A stretch of 64,000 nucleotides of DNA, from the NCBI RefSeq assembly GCF_900096905.1, contig NZ_FMYI01000002.1, positions 124,001 through 188,000 of the forward strand, read 5' to 3'. This stretch comes from Pelagirhabdus alkalitolerans (GTDB lineage: Bacteria; Bacillota; Bacilli; Bacillales; Amphibacillaceae). The position numbers were made by a program, and so were the translations under genes. The notes under the pieces are model-generated. The model was not told where the DNA came from. It searched no databases and worked only from the letters and a program-made list of their open reading frames with translations. Below are positions 33,546-42,313 of the stretch, in pieces. The first letter of the stretch is position 1. Each line of letters starts with the position of its first letter.

Positions 33546-34848
33546 GACTTATCAACAAACCATTGATTCATTAGATACTTTTATTAGATTTGGAAAAATT
33601 AAACGTGTAGTCGGTTTAATGATTGAGTCAGTGGGTCCTGCTGTTCAAATCGGAAATGTATGTTATATCCATCCTAAGAACGGGGAACCCATTATAGCTG
33701 AAGTTGTTGGGTTTAATGACGATAATGTTCTATTAATGCCTTATTCGCAAATTACAGACATTGGACCAGGTAGCTTAGTCGAAGCGACGGATAAGCCTTT
33801 AACAGTAAAAGTTGGTAAATCATTAACGGGTAAAGTTGTTGATGCACTTGGTCAGCCACTTGATGACTCGCAACTGCCAGTTGGATTAAAATCGGTTAAC
33901 ACCGAACAAATGCCACCGAATCCACTCAAACGACCAAGAATTACGGAACCTATTGAACTAGGGGTTAAGACGATTGACTCGATGTTGACGGTTGGTAAGG
34001 GTCAAAGAATTGGGATTTTTGCTGGTAGTGGTGTCGGTAAAAGTACGCTTCTTGGGATGATTGCCAGAAATAGTGAAGCTGATATTAATGTTATTGCACT
34101 TATTGGCGAAAGAGGCCGAGAAGTAAGAGAGTTTATCGAAAAAGATCTTGGTACACAAGGATTGAAACGTTCAATAGTAGTTGTCGCAACATCTGACCAA
34201 CCTGCTCTAATGCGAATTAAAGGTGCTTATACAGCGACAGCCATTAGTGAGTATTACCGTGATTTAGGTTATAATGTCAACCTAATGATGGATTCGGTGA
34301 CACGTGTAGCTATGGCACAACGTGAGGTAGGCTTAGCAACAGGTGAACCCCCAACAACAAAAGGGTATCCACCTTCTGTATTTGCTGTTTTACCTAAACT
34401 TTTAGAACGAACAGGGACAAGTGATAGAGGTACTATTACGGCATTCTATACTGTCCTAGTTGATGGCGATGACCTTAACGATCCTATTGCAGATACAACA
34501 CGTGGGATTTTAGATGGTCACTTTGTTCTAGATCGTAAACTAGCTGAACAAGGCCAATTTCCAGCTCTTAATGTGTTAAAATCAATTAGTCGTGTGATGC
34601 CTCAGATTACGACTGATGAAGAACAAAAAGCGGCAATGGAACTTCGCTCACATTTAGCTACCTATGAAGAAAACTATGAATTGATTCAAATCGGCGCTTA
34701 TAAAAAGGGAACAAGTAAAAAAGTAGATGATGCAATTTCACTACACCCAAAAATTATTGAATTTTTAAAGCAAGATGTTGATGAAAAATGTCAGCGTGAA
34801 GAAGCGATTGATCAAATGAAATCCGTCTTAAATGGAGGGAGTCATTGA
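33535..34848 (+). CDS. fliI: Flagellum-specific export ATPase FliI
   Basis: Hexameric ATPase of the flagellar type III export apparatus, related to the F1 beta subunit. The 437-residue protein has Walker A FAGSGVGKSTLLG (about 163-175), GERGREVREFIEKDLG, Walker B NLMMDSVTR and GEPPTTKGYPPSVFA. The GTG start at 33535 follows GGAGG with 9-base spacing and overlaps fliH by 11 bases. Normal length. Confidence 0.97.
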   Translation: MEIETYQQTIDSLDTFIRFGKIKRVVGLMIESVGPAVQIGNVCYIHPKNGEPIIAEVVGFNDDNVLLMPYSQITDIGPGSLVEATDKPLTVKVGKSLTGKVVDALGQPLDDSQLPVGLKSVNTEQMPPNPLKRPRITEPIELGVKTIDSMLTVGKGQRIGIFAGSGVGKSTLLGMIARNSEADINVIALIGERGREVREFIEKDLGTQGLKRSIVVVATSDQPALMRIKGAYTATAISEYYRDLGYNVNLMMDSVTRVAMAQREVGLATGEPPTTKGYPPSVFAVLPKLLERTGTSDRGTITAFYTVLVDGDDLNDPIADTTRGILDGHFVLDRKLAEQGQFPALNVLKSISRVMPQITTDEEQKAAMELRSHLATYEENYELIQIGAYKKGTSKKVDDAISLHPKIIEFLKQDVDEKCQREEAIDQMKSVLNGGSH

Positions 34849-35294
34849 TGGCAAGTATTAATGCATTTAATAAGATATTGGATCATCAAGAACGTGAAAA
34901 AAATATCGCTCATAAAGATTATCAACATTCGGTTGAAGAGTTTGAGACCGTTGCTGAACAACTTTATCAATTGTTGCAAAAAAAAGAACAAGTTGAGCAA
35001 GAATACAACTATTACTTAAAGTCATCAGGTACAGTAACAACACTTGCCACACATTATGCGTTTATAGAACAAATTAAGAAGAAGATTGACAATGTGCAGG
35101 TTGAAGTTAATAAGAAAAGATCCATTATGGATCGAAAGCAACAAAAATTGACAAAGGCACACATAGAAGTTAAGAAATTTGAAAAAATCATCGATCATAA
35201 GATTGAACATGAACATGAAAAGTTAAAATATCATGAAAACAAAGAAATGGATGAAATATCATCACGGCAATATTTTAATCGTGGAAATAGGTGA
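34848..35294 (+). CDS. fliJ: Flagellar export chaperone FliJ
   Basis: Coiled-coil stalk-like protein that couples FliI to the export gate. The 148-residue product is almost entirely charged heptad-repeat helix, as expected (FNKILDHQEREKNIAHKDY at the start). The ATG at 34848 shares one base with the fliI stop (TGATG), with GGAGGG upstream. Family assignment rests on length, composition and position. Confidence 0.9.
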   Translation: MASINAFNKILDHQEREKNIAHKDYQHSVEEFETVAEQLYQLLQKKEQVEQEYNYYLKSSGTVTTLATHYAFIEQIKKKIDNVQVEVNKKRSIMDRKQQKLTKAHIEVKKFEKIIDHKIEHEHEKLKYHENKEMDEISSRQYFNRGNR

Positions 35295-35299
35295 CGTAT

Positions 35300-35884
35300 A
35301 TGGCTCAAAAATCAAACAATGAAAAGCCAAAGCGAGCAAATCTAATACAATGGCTATTTCTCATTTTGGTACCTCTTGTACTCGTTGTTGTTATTATGGT
35401 TATATTATTTAGCTTACTAGATATAGATCCTGTCGCGAGAACAAGAGAATTTGCAAATTCTGTACCTATTGTGAATCAATGGGTGACTTCAGAGGAAGAA
35501 GAAGAATTTGAACGAAGAGAAAACCGATATATCAATCAAATTGATGAGCTCGAACAAGAGATTGACCAACTTGAAGCTGAACTTATGTCAAAATCATCTG
35601 AAGTTGATGATTTAAATCAAGAAATTGTTAGTTTAAATCAACAGATTGAAGACTTATTAGATGATGCTGAAAGTGAAGAAGAGCTTGATGCCAATTTTGA
35701 TCAATTAGTCATGAGTTATCAGGAAATGGCGCCTGCAAATGCCGCTAACATTTTATCAAATGCATCCAATCAAGTGGTTGTAAGGATTTTAGAAAGTTTA
35801 GAAGGGGAACAGAGGGCAGATATTTTAAGCGCTATGGAACCTGAATTAGCAGCTGAGATCACTGAACAATTAATGAATGATTAG
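35300..35884 (+). CDS. ylxF: MotE/YlxF family flagellar operon protein
   Basis: A 194-residue inner-membrane protein with one N-terminal membrane segment (about 17-40, IQWLFLILVPLVLVVVIMVI), a coiled coil (about 65-115) and a C-terminal MgtE-N-like helical domain (YQEMAPANAANILSNASNQ, LSAMEPELAAEI). This matches the YlxF/MotE family next to fliJ in Bacilli, thought to act in motor or stator function; the B. subtilis role is not well defined. The ATG at 35300 is preferred over a GTG at 35291, as AGGTGA lies between them. Confidence 0.88.
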   Translation: MAQKSNNEKPKRANLIQWLFLILVPLVLVVVIMVILFSLLDIDPVARTREFANSVPIVNQWVTSEEEEEFERRENRYINQIDELEQEIDQLEAELMSKSSEVDDLNQEIVSLNQQIEDLLDDAESEEELDANFDQLVMSYQEMAPANAANILSNASNQVVVRILESLEGEQRADILSAMEPELAAEITEQLMND

Positions 35885-35919
35885 TGAAGAGTTAATAAAA
35901 CTTGAAAGGAGGTGAAAAA

Positions 35920-37284
35920 ATGAATATCGCAAGCTTATTAAGTGGAATGGCACTACCAGATGTCGATATCCGCTCAAAAGTCAGTCAAAAACAAGAAAGT
36001 GGATTTTTAGAAACACTTACTAAAAACATGACTGGTTCAGAGTTGAAAGAGACTTTATTAACATTTGAAAGTGAAGAGACTTCAGACCTTGTTTCATTGT
36101 TAGATAATTTATCAAGTGAAGAAAAAGAAATCTTGTTAGAATGGGTTGATCAACTCGTAACTGATATTGACTTAGATGAACTCATCGATTTAGATTCAAT
36201 TAGCGAAAGTGAGTTTACTAATCTTATAGCTCCATATGTTGACGATATCATGACTTCAAGCGAGACTGAACTTGACTTGGAAGGTTTATCTAAAGAACAA
36301 CGATCAATTGTTTCCGATTTATCTGAGTTATATGACACGGATGAAGACGAAAGTCAAATAGTGCTGAGCCAATTATTCGTCCCTTTAGCCTCCGATGTCA
36401 ATTTTGAAGAAATAGACGAATCGAAATTAGATCGAATACATGACAAAGTCGAAGACATGCAGGCTATTATGGATGACTTTTCAACCGATGATAAGCAAGG
36501 TGCTAAAGAATTGCTAGCCATCATGAAGCAGTTATACACAGAAGAGAGCGCTACGCCCAGTATGATTGAACAAGTCATGAGCAAGCAACCTAATGCTGAT
36601 CAATCTATTGACCTTGGGAAAATATATGAGAAATTTCATCAAAAAATGTCGTTACACAATAAGACAGCTTATAAAACGGATACGACGGTTACAGGGTCAG
36701 ACGTTTTAAAATGGATAAAGAATGCTGTTTCAAATCAAATGAGTGCAGAAGAGAATTCTCAATCGTTTGGACAATTGTTTAACCAACAACAAACTCACGC
36801 TCCACTTGAACAATTATCCGTTCATTTATCAGGAAATACCGAGTCAGTTGATTCAATGGCTGAAGAATTGTTAGCGAAATTTGAGCAAGCCATGGCTCAA
36901 AGTAAACTATCGTTTGGGAAAACAGGATCAAACCAATTGATGTTAAGGTTAACACCTGAATCATTAGGTAATGTATTGGTCGAAATGACTGAAATTGATG
37001 GTGAAATGATGGTGAAGCTAACTGCATCAAGTCAATTAGCCAAAGAAGCATTAGAGGCGAATATGAAAGAGTTAAGACATATGTTCTCACCACATAATGT
37101 GACGGTGGAAAAACAAGAACCAGAAACATTAACAGTTGATCAACAATCCAATTCACAACAAACTAACGAAGAAGAACAGACGGATCAAAACCGTGAACAA
37201 TCCATTTTAGAAGATCAATCCAGCGAAGACGAACAAGAAGAAACGATTAGCTTTAGTGAATTATTACAAGAGGAAGGGGTGTAG
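35920..37284 (+). CDS. fliK: Flagellar hook-length control protein FliK
   Basis: Secreted ruler that measures the hook and switches export specificity through FlhB. The 454-residue protein is acidic and low in complexity over the first 320 residues, followed by the conserved C-terminal domain (QLMLRLTPESLGNVLVEM, LTASSQLAKEALEANMKELR) and an acidic Gln/Glu-rich tail. The ATG at 35920 follows AAAGGAGGTG; the TTG at 35902 is rejected. Compare the second FliK-like protein at 19005-20789. Confidence 0.93.
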   Translation: MNIASLLSGMALPDVDIRSKVSQKQESGFLETLTKNMTGSELKETLLTFESEETSDLVSLLDNLSSEEKEILLEWVDQLVTDIDLDELIDLDSISESEFTNLIAPYVDDIMTSSETELDLEGLSKEQRSIVSDLSELYDTDEDESQIVLSQLFVPLASDVNFEEIDESKLDRIHDKVEDMQAIMDDFSTDDKQGAKELLAIMKQLYTEESATPSMIEQVMSKQPNADQSIDLGKIYEKFHQKMSLHNKTAYKTDTTVTGSDVLKWIKNAVSNQMSAEENSQSFGQLFNQQQTHAPLEQLSVHLSGNTESVDSMAEELLAKFEQAMAQSKLSFGKTGSNQLMLRLTPESLGNVLVEMTEIDGEMMVKLTASSQLAKEALEANMKELRHMFSPHNVTVEKQEPETLTVDQQSNSQQTNEEEQTDQNREQSILEDQSSEDEQEETISFSELLQEEGV

Positions 37285-37287
37285 TTA

Positions 37288-37737
37288 ATGACTAAAATAG
37301 ATCCTTCGTATTTTATCCAAAATCAGCAACGATCTGAACCGAGCAGTGAGTTGGGTAAAGATGAATTTCTTAAACTTTTAATGGCGCAAATCCAAAATCA
37401 AGACCCATTAGATCCAATGGATGATCGCGAGTTTATTTCACAGATGACAACTTTTTCAAGTTTAGAACAGATGATGAATATGAATGAATCCATTCAAGGC
37501 CTCGTGGAAAATCAAAAAATGTCTCCTGTCGTTCAGTATAGTCATTTGATTGGTAAAGAGGTCAGTTATTATAAGTTAGATGAAGAAACAGGGGAGGTCA
37601 TGCAACCTCAAGAAATAGAAACGAGTGAAGTGGTTGCCATCAGTGAAAAAGAAGGATACGCCGTGATTGAGCTAGAGAACGATCAATCCATTTATACAGA
37701 TGAGATCGTTCGTATTAATAACGGGGAACAAGGTTAA
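37288..37737 (+). CDS. flgD: Flagellar hook assembly scaffold protein FlgD
   Basis: Hook cap that guides polymerisation of hook subunits. The 149-residue protein has the family core ELGKDEFLKLLMAQIQNQDP and MDDREFISQMTTFSSLEQMMN. Bacillus FlgD is short and lacks the long C-terminal part of enterobacterial FlgD. It begins 3 bases after fliK with GAGGAAGGGG upstream. Confidence 0.95.
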   Translation: MTKIDPSYFIQNQQRSEPSSELGKDEFLKLLMAQIQNQDPLDPMDDREFISQMTTFSSLEQMMNMNESIQGLVENQKMSPVVQYSHLIGKEVSYYKLDEETGEVMQPQEIETSEVVAISEKEGYAVIELENDQSIYTDEIVRINNGEQG

Positions 37738-37742
37738 GGATC

Positions 37743-38120
37743 ATGTTAGATCATCGTATTCAACATGTACCCAAACAAGCCTTACTTAAACCGCAATCAC
37801 ATGTTCAGAATGAAAAAACAGAGACTAAGCGATCATTTAAAGAAACGTTAGATAAAGCAACAGATGAACTAAAAATAAGTAAGCATGCAAAAAGCCGATT
37901 AAATGAACGAGATATTGCCATTTCAGACGAGAAATGGGCAAAAATCGAAAGCTCAATTAAAGATGCAGACAAAAAGGGAATTACAGATTCACTTGTCATA
38001 ACAGAAGATAGTGCGCTTTTAATAAGTGTTAAAAATAAGACGGTTGTGACGGCAATGGATCGATCAGAAGCCCAAAGTCGTGTCTTTACAAACATTAATG
38101 GAACGATTTTACTCGATTAA
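37743..38120 (+). CDS. Flagellar operon protein of the TIGR02530 type
   Basis: A 125-residue protein between flgD and the hook gene, as in many Firmicutes. It matches the small TIGR02530 family in its core ISKHAKSRLNERDIAISDEK, ITDSLVITEDSALLISV and KTVVTAMDRSEAQSRVFTNI. No enzymatic motif is visible and I know no proven function; association with hook assembly is an inference from position. Confidence 0.82.
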   Translation: MLDHRIQHVPKQALLKPQSHVQNEKTETKRSFKETLDKATDELKISKHAKSRLNERDIAISDEKWAKIESSIKDADKKGITDSLVITEDSALLISVKNKTVVTAMDRSEAQSRVFTNINGTILLD

Positions 38121-38146
38121 GGCTGGACCTATTCAGGAGGCCTAGG

Positions 38147-38164
38147 ATGTCGTTGACTGATTGA
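38147..38164 (+). CDS. Candidate 5-codon minicistron upstream of the hook gene
   Basis: AGGAGG (38135-38140), 6 bases, then ATG TCG TTG ACT GAT TGA (38147-38164) encodes MSLTD. The ribosome binding site is as good as those of the operon's real genes. A short hairpin (TGTCGT 48-53 with ACGACA 66-71, last two digits of the coordinate) overlaps it. flgE follows 29 bases later with its own AAGGAGG. It may be a leader peptide or chance. Confidence 0.35.
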   Translation: MSLTD

Positions 38165-38193
38165 CACGACAATCACACTAAGGAGGAAACAAT

Positions 38194-39054
38194 ATGTTAA
38201 GATCAATGTTTTCAGGTATATCAGGTATGAAAGGTTTTCAAACACAACTTGATACAGTAGGTAATAATATTGCAAACGTTAATACATCGGGGTATAAAAA
38301 AGGCCGTACAACATTTCAAGATATGATGAGCCAGACGGTCGCAGGTGCTTCAGCACCAACGGATATCCGTGGTGGTATTAATGCTCAACAAGTTGGTTTA
38401 GGTTCGCAAGTCGGTTCGATTGATAATATCCACACGCAAGGTAACCGTCAAACGACAGATCGAACTCTTGACCTCGCTTTAGAAGGCGATGGCATGTTTA
38501 TCTTCGCTACTGGTATAGATGATGATAATTTTGATTTAGCAGATGCTAATCTAGAGTACTCACGTGCGGGGAATATGTATCTTGATCAAGAGGGTTATAT
38601 TGTCAATTCAAATGGACAATACCTTGTCGGTTCGCAAGAAGGTACGGAAGAAGGTCAAGGAGAGCGTATCCAAATTCCAGAAAATGCTGCAAGCTTTAGC
38701 ATTCAAGGAAATGGGGTTGTAAACTATATTGATGAAAATGGTGACACACAAGAAGCTGGACAAATTACACTTGCTAACTTCTCAAACCCAGGTGGTTTAG
38801 AAAAAGTAGGATCGAATATGTACCGTTCTTCAGTAAATGATGGTATGCAAGGAGAAGACGGCATTCCTGATTTAATTGAACCAGAATCTGGTGGTGTGGC
38901 ATCAATCGTATCTGGCTCATTAGAAATGTCAAATGTTGACTTGGCAGAAGAGTTCACCGATATGATTACTGCTCAAAGAGGCTTCCAAGCGAATACCAGA
39001 ATCATTACAACTTCGGATGAGATTTTACAAGAACTTGTTAACTTGAAACGATAG
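38194..39054 (+). CDS. flgE: Flagellar hook protein FlgE (annotated FlgG in some Bacilli)
   Basis: Hook subunit. The 286-residue protein has the N-terminal FSGISGMKGFQTQLDTVGNN and NVNTSGYKKGRTTFQDMMS motifs and the C-terminal DLAEEFTDMITAQRGFQANT motif of the FlgE/FlgF/FlgG family. By sequence it could be called FlgG, but the gene at this locus in B. subtilis was shown to encode the hook protein. The length is a little more than the 264 residues of B. subtilis FlgE. AAGGAGG precedes the ATG. Confidence 0.9.
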   Translation: MLRSMFSGISGMKGFQTQLDTVGNNIANVNTSGYKKGRTTFQDMMSQTVAGASAPTDIRGGINAQQVGLGSQVGSIDNIHTQGNRQTTDRTLDLALEGDGMFIFATGIDDDNFDLADANLEYSRAGNMYLDQEGYIVNSNGQYLVGSQEGTEEGQGERIQIPENAASFSIQGNGVVNYIDENGDTQEAGQITLANFSNPGGLEKVGSNMYRSSVNDGMQGEDGIPDLIEPESGGVASIVSGSLEMSNVDLAEEFTDMITAQRGFQANTRIITTSDEILQELVNLKR

Positions 39055-39063
39055 ATTGGAGGA

Positions 39064-39092
39064 AGGGGCAAGCACGTGATGAGCTTGCTCCT
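39064..39092 (+). promoter_or_regulatory. Hairpin enclosing the swrD leader minicistron
   Basis: AGGGGCAAGC (39064-39073) pairs with GCTTGCTCCT (39083-39092), one G-U pair, with a 9-base loop ACGTGATGA that contains the GTG and ATG of the minicistron. No T run follows, so it does not look like a terminator. Confidence 0.65.
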
Positions 39093-39099
39093 AACATAA
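39076..39099 (+). CDS. Candidate 7-codon leader peptide coupled to swrD
   Basis: GTG ATG AGC TTG CTC CTA ACA TAA (39076-39099) encodes MMSLLLT, 7 bases after AAGGGG of the GGAGGAAGGGG site at 39058-39068. The stop ends 4 bases before the swrD ATG, and swrD has no ribosome binding site of its own, so re-initiation after this short frame is the simplest explanation. No homology can be judged at this length. Confidence 0.5.
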   Translation: MMSLLLT

Positions 39100-39103
39100 A
39101 CTT

Positions 39104-39325
39104 ATGATAGAAGTGACGAATTTTAAAGGTGATCCATTCACGTTAAATGCCATGTATATCGAGAGAGTACAATCATTTCCAGATACGACGATTACACTCA
39201 TTAATGGTAAGAAACTCGTTGTCAAAGAAACCGAACAGGAGATATATGATCGTGTATTTCATTTTTATCAGTCAATCGGTTTAAGTGGTTGGCAACAAAA
39301 AGTAGGTGAAGATAATGAACAGTAA
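39104..39325 (+). CDS. swrD: FlbD family swarming/motor torque protein SwrD
   Basis: A 73-residue protein of the FlbD family (MIEVTNFKGDPFTLNAMYIE, PDTTITLINGKKLVVKETEQE). In B. subtilis SwrD, encoded directly after the hook gene, raises flagellar torque and is required for swarming. The family start fixes the ATG at 39104, yet no purine-rich ribosome binding site lies within 15 bases upstream; the nearest is beyond a hairpin and a short upstream frame. It overlaps fliL by 11 bases. Confidence 0.9.
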   Translation: MIEVTNFKGDPFTLNAMYIERVQSFPDTTITLINGKKLVVKETEQEIYDRVFHFYQSIGLSGWQQKVGEDNEQ

Positions 39326-39731
39326 AATTTTTAAAGTGATTTTAGTTATTCTAGGTGTTATTACGATTTCAGGTATGGGGGCTATTATTTATCTTCTCGT
39401 AAATGAAGATGATCCTGATCGCGAGCTAACGTTAGACGAACAATTAGAGTATGCTTATCAAACAGAAGAGATCAATCTAGATTTAGAAGATCGACGTTTT
39501 GTGCAACTTCAATTTAGTATTATTACAAATAGTGAAGATGCTAGAGATGAAGTGGAAAAGAGAGAGTTCCAACTAAAAAATATTTTAATTAAAGAATCGG
39601 TTAATTTATCATCTAGTGAACTACATGAGGATTTAGATAGTTTAGAAAGATTGTTGAAAGAAGAAATGAATGAGCAAATGGAAGAAGGGGAAATTACCGA
39701 CATTTACATTATTAGTAAAATTGTACAGTAA
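39315..39731 (+). CDS. fliL: Flagellar basal body-associated protein FliL
   Basis: Single-pass membrane protein associated with the stator. The 138-residue protein has a membrane segment (about 6-30, KVILVILGVITISGMGAIIY) and an extracellular acidic domain (VQLQFSIITNSEDARDEVEK, EITDIYIISKIVQ). The ATG at 39315 follows TAGGTGA inside swrD; the GTG at 39306 is less likely. Confidence 0.93.
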   Translation: MNSKIFKVILVILGVITISGMGAIIYLLVNEDDPDRELTLDEQLEYAYQTEEINLDLEDRRFVQLQFSIITNSEDARDEVEKREFQLKNILIKESVNLSSSELHEDLDSLERLLKEEMNEQMEEGEITDIYIISKIVQ

Positions 39732-39759
39732 TAGTACTCCTTACTAGGAGGTGAGAGTG

Positions 39760-40761
39760 ATGGCAGATGAGGTACTATCCCAAAATGAAATTGATGCCCT
39801 ACTTTCAGCATTATCATCGGGTGAAATGGATGCTAACCAGTTAAAAGAAGAGGAACAAGAGAAAAAAGTTCGTGTATATGACTTTAAGCGTGCCCTAAGG
39901 TTTTCAAAAGACCAAATTAGAAGTATATCGCGTATTAATGAGAATTATGCTAGATTGTTAACGACGTATTTCTCAGCACAATTAAGGACTTATGTACATA
40001 TATCTGTTGCTTCGGTTGATCAGATACCGTACGAGGAATTTATTCGATCAATTCCAACGATGACGGTTTTGAATATCTTTAGCATGTCACCCTTAGACGG
40101 CAGAATTATTTTTGAAATTAATCCTAATATTGCTTATGCGATGCTTGATCGAATTTTGGGTGGTAAAGGTAACAGCATTAATAAGATTGAAAATTTAACA
40201 GAAATCGAATCCACAATTATGTCAAATTTATTTGAAAAATCGTTGGATAATTTAAAAGAAGCATGGTCTTCTGTCTCTGAGATTGACCCTATGCTAGAAG
40301 AGTTTGAGGTGAATCCACAATTTCTTCAGTTAGTATCACCTAACGAAACGGTTGTTGTTGTTTCGTTGAATACAACAATCGGAGAAAGCAGTGGAATGAT
40401 TAATATTTGTATTCCTCACGTCGTATTAGAACCAATTATGCCTAGGTTATCTGTTCATTACTGGATGCAGACTGAAACCCAGAAAGAACGCAAACCAGAG
40501 GAATATGAAAGCTTAACAGAAAATATTGAATCCACAAAAATTGATGTTAGTGTTTTACTAGGAAAAACGTCAATATCGATTCAAGACTTTTTGGAGTTAG
40601 GAAATGATGATGTATTAACGCTCAATCAGTCGATAAACGAACCACTCGTTTTAGAATCTGACAAAGAACCACTTTATCATGTACAACCTGGTGAAAAAGG
40701 TAATAAAGTGGCAGTTCAAATATTAGAAGAAATTCAAGGGGGGTCCCCAAATGATGAATGA
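39760..40761 (+). CDS. fliM: Flagellar motor switch protein FliM
   Basis: C-ring protein that binds phosphorylated CheY. The 333-residue protein has the CheY-P-binding N-terminal peptide VLSQNEIDALLSALSSGE, a CheC-like middle domain (MTVLNIFSMSPLDGRIIFE) and a C-terminal FliN-like SpoA domain (VSVLLGKTSISIQDFLELG). The ATG at 39760 follows AGGAGGTG. It overlaps fliY by 11 bases. Confidence 0.96.
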   Translation: MADEVLSQNEIDALLSALSSGEMDANQLKEEEQEKKVRVYDFKRALRFSKDQIRSISRINENYARLLTTYFSAQLRTYVHISVASVDQIPYEEFIRSIPTMTVLNIFSMSPLDGRIIFEINPNIAYAMLDRILGGKGNSINKIENLTEIESTIMSNLFEKSLDNLKEAWSSVSEIDPMLEEFEVNPQFLQLVSPNETVVVVSLNTTIGESSGMINICIPHVVLEPIMPRLSVHYWMQTETQKERKPEEYESLTENIESTKIDVSVLLGKTSISIQDFLELGNDDVLTLNQSINEPLVLESDKEPLYHVQPGEKGNKVAVQILEEIQGGSPNDE

Positions 40762-41926
40762 TGGAATGTTATCTCAAGATGAAATTGATGCACTACTTAA
40801 TAATACAGATGATGAAGAAGAAACAGAAGAAGTTCAAGAAACATCGGCAGATGAGCAAGATATTAGTGACATTTTATCTGATATCGAAGAAGACGCACTA
40901 GGTGAGATTGGCAATATATCGTTTGGCAGTTCCGCAACGACACTGGCAACACTTTTGAACCAAAAGGTAGACATTACAACGCCAACGATTTCTGTTATTC
41001 GTAAAAATGATTTAGAAGAAGAATTTCCGCATCCACATGTGGGTGTAGAAGTTGAATATACAGAAGGATTTGAAGGCGCTAATTTATTCGTTCTTAATTC
41101 AAATGATGCAGCCATCATAGCTGATTTGATGTTAGGTGGAGATGGTGAAACAGACTCAGTTGAACTAAATGAAATTCACATGAGTGCGGTTCAAGAGGCG
41201 ATGAATCAGATGATGGGAACAGCTGCTACGAGCATGTCGACAGTCTTTTCTAAACGTGTTGATATTTCACCGCCATCAACTATGATGCTAGATGTTTCTG
41301 AAGAATCAAGTGAGAAGTATATACCTGACGATGACATTTTGATTAAAGTAGCTTTTCAATTAAAGATTGGTAACTTAATTGATTCTCAAATCATGCAGTT
41401 ATTACCAACACAGTTTGCAAAAGATATGGTGGACAGCTTATTAAATGCACCGTCAAAAGAAGAGCCAGCGAAAGAAAAAGCAGAACCAACACCAGCTGCA
41501 CAGCCAACACCTGCACAACCGCAAGCTGAAAGTGCTCAACCGTCACCTGCTATGCAACAATCGGCTCGACAACCAAAATCGATCGGTGAACCAACACAAG
41601 CAAATACAGAAGTTCAACAAGCGCAGTTCCAAAGTTTTGAACAAGTTGATTTACCGAAAGCAGAAAAGCGTAACTTAGATATGTTATTAGATATTCCATT
41701 ACAAGTAACAGTTGAATTAGGACGAACAAAGAGAGCAGTTAAAGACATATTAGAACTATCTTCTGGCTCGATTTTAGAATTGGATAAATTAGCCGGTGAA
41801 CCTGTTGATATATTAGTGAACAATAAACTAATTGCTCAAGGTGAAGTTGTTGTTATTGATGAGAACTTTGGTGTCAGAGTGACTGATATCGTTAGCCAAT
41901 CTGATCGCTTGAATAAATTAAAATAG
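40751..41926 (+). CDS. fliY: Flagellar motor switch phosphatase FliY
   Basis: Bacilli and other Firmicutes use FliY in place of FliN: it is both a C-ring part and the main CheY-P phosphatase. The 391-residue protein has an N-terminal CheY-binding peptide MLSQDEIDALLNN, two CheC-type phosphatase motifs (LGEIGNISFGSSATTL and VQEAMNQMMGTAATSM), a Pro/Ala/Gln-rich linker (about 235-285) and a C-terminal SpoA/FliN domain (LDIPLQVTVELGRTKRAVKD). Either ATG at 40751 or 40754 may be used. Confidence 0.96.
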   Translation: MMNDGMLSQDEIDALLNNTDDEEETEEVQETSADEQDISDILSDIEEDALGEIGNISFGSSATTLATLLNQKVDITTPTISVIRKNDLEEEFPHPHVGVEVEYTEGFEGANLFVLNSNDAAIIADLMLGGDGETDSVELNEIHMSAVQEAMNQMMGTAATSMSTVFSKRVDISPPSTMMLDVSEESSEKYIPDDDILIKVAFQLKIGNLIDSQIMQLLPTQFAKDMVDSLLNAPSKEEPAKEKAEPTPAAQPTPAQPQAESAQPSPAMQQSARQPKSIGEPTQANTEVQQAQFQSFEQVDLPKAEKRNLDMLLDIPLQVTVELGRTKRAVKDILELSSGSILELDKLAGEPVDILVNNKLIAQGEVVVIDENFGVRVTDIVSQSDRLNKLK

Positions 41927-41946
41927 GTAATAGGAGGAATGAATAA

Positions 41947-42309
41947 ATGGCACATTCAGTTTTGATTGTAGATGATGCAGCATTTATGCGTATGATGATT
42001 AAAGATATTTTATCTAAAAATGGATTTGAAGTGGTTGGTGAAGCAGCAGATGGTCAACAGGCTGTTGATCAGTTTGAAGAATTAAAACCCGATCTTGTCA
42101 CGATGGATATTACCATGCCTGAAAAAGATGGTATTCAAGCATTAAAAGAAATTAAAGCGATGGATCCGAACTCAACCGTTATTATGTGTTCAGCAATGGG
42201 TCAACAAGCAATGGTCATTGATGCGATTCAAGCTGGTGCAAAAGATTTTATTGTAAAGCCATTCCAAGCGGATCGAGTATTAGAGGCTATTAATAAAGCA
42301 TTGGACTGA
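41947..42309 (+). CDS. cheY: Chemotaxis response regulator CheY
   Basis: Single-domain receiver that, when phosphorylated by CheA, binds FliM and FliY to change rotation. The 120-residue protein has acidic residues D9 and D10, the phosphorylated D54 in LVTMDITMP, Thr/Ser region MCSAMGQ and Lys in FIVKPF. AGGAGG precedes the ATG. It is placed between fliY and fliO as in B. subtilis. Confidence 0.97.
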   Translation: MAHSVLIVDDAAFMRMMIKDILSKNGFEVVGEAADGQQAVDQFEELKPDLVTMDITMPEKDGIQALKEIKAMDPNSTVIMCSAMGQQAMVIDAIQAGAKDFIVKPFQADRVLEAINKALD

Positions 42310-42313
42310 TGAG

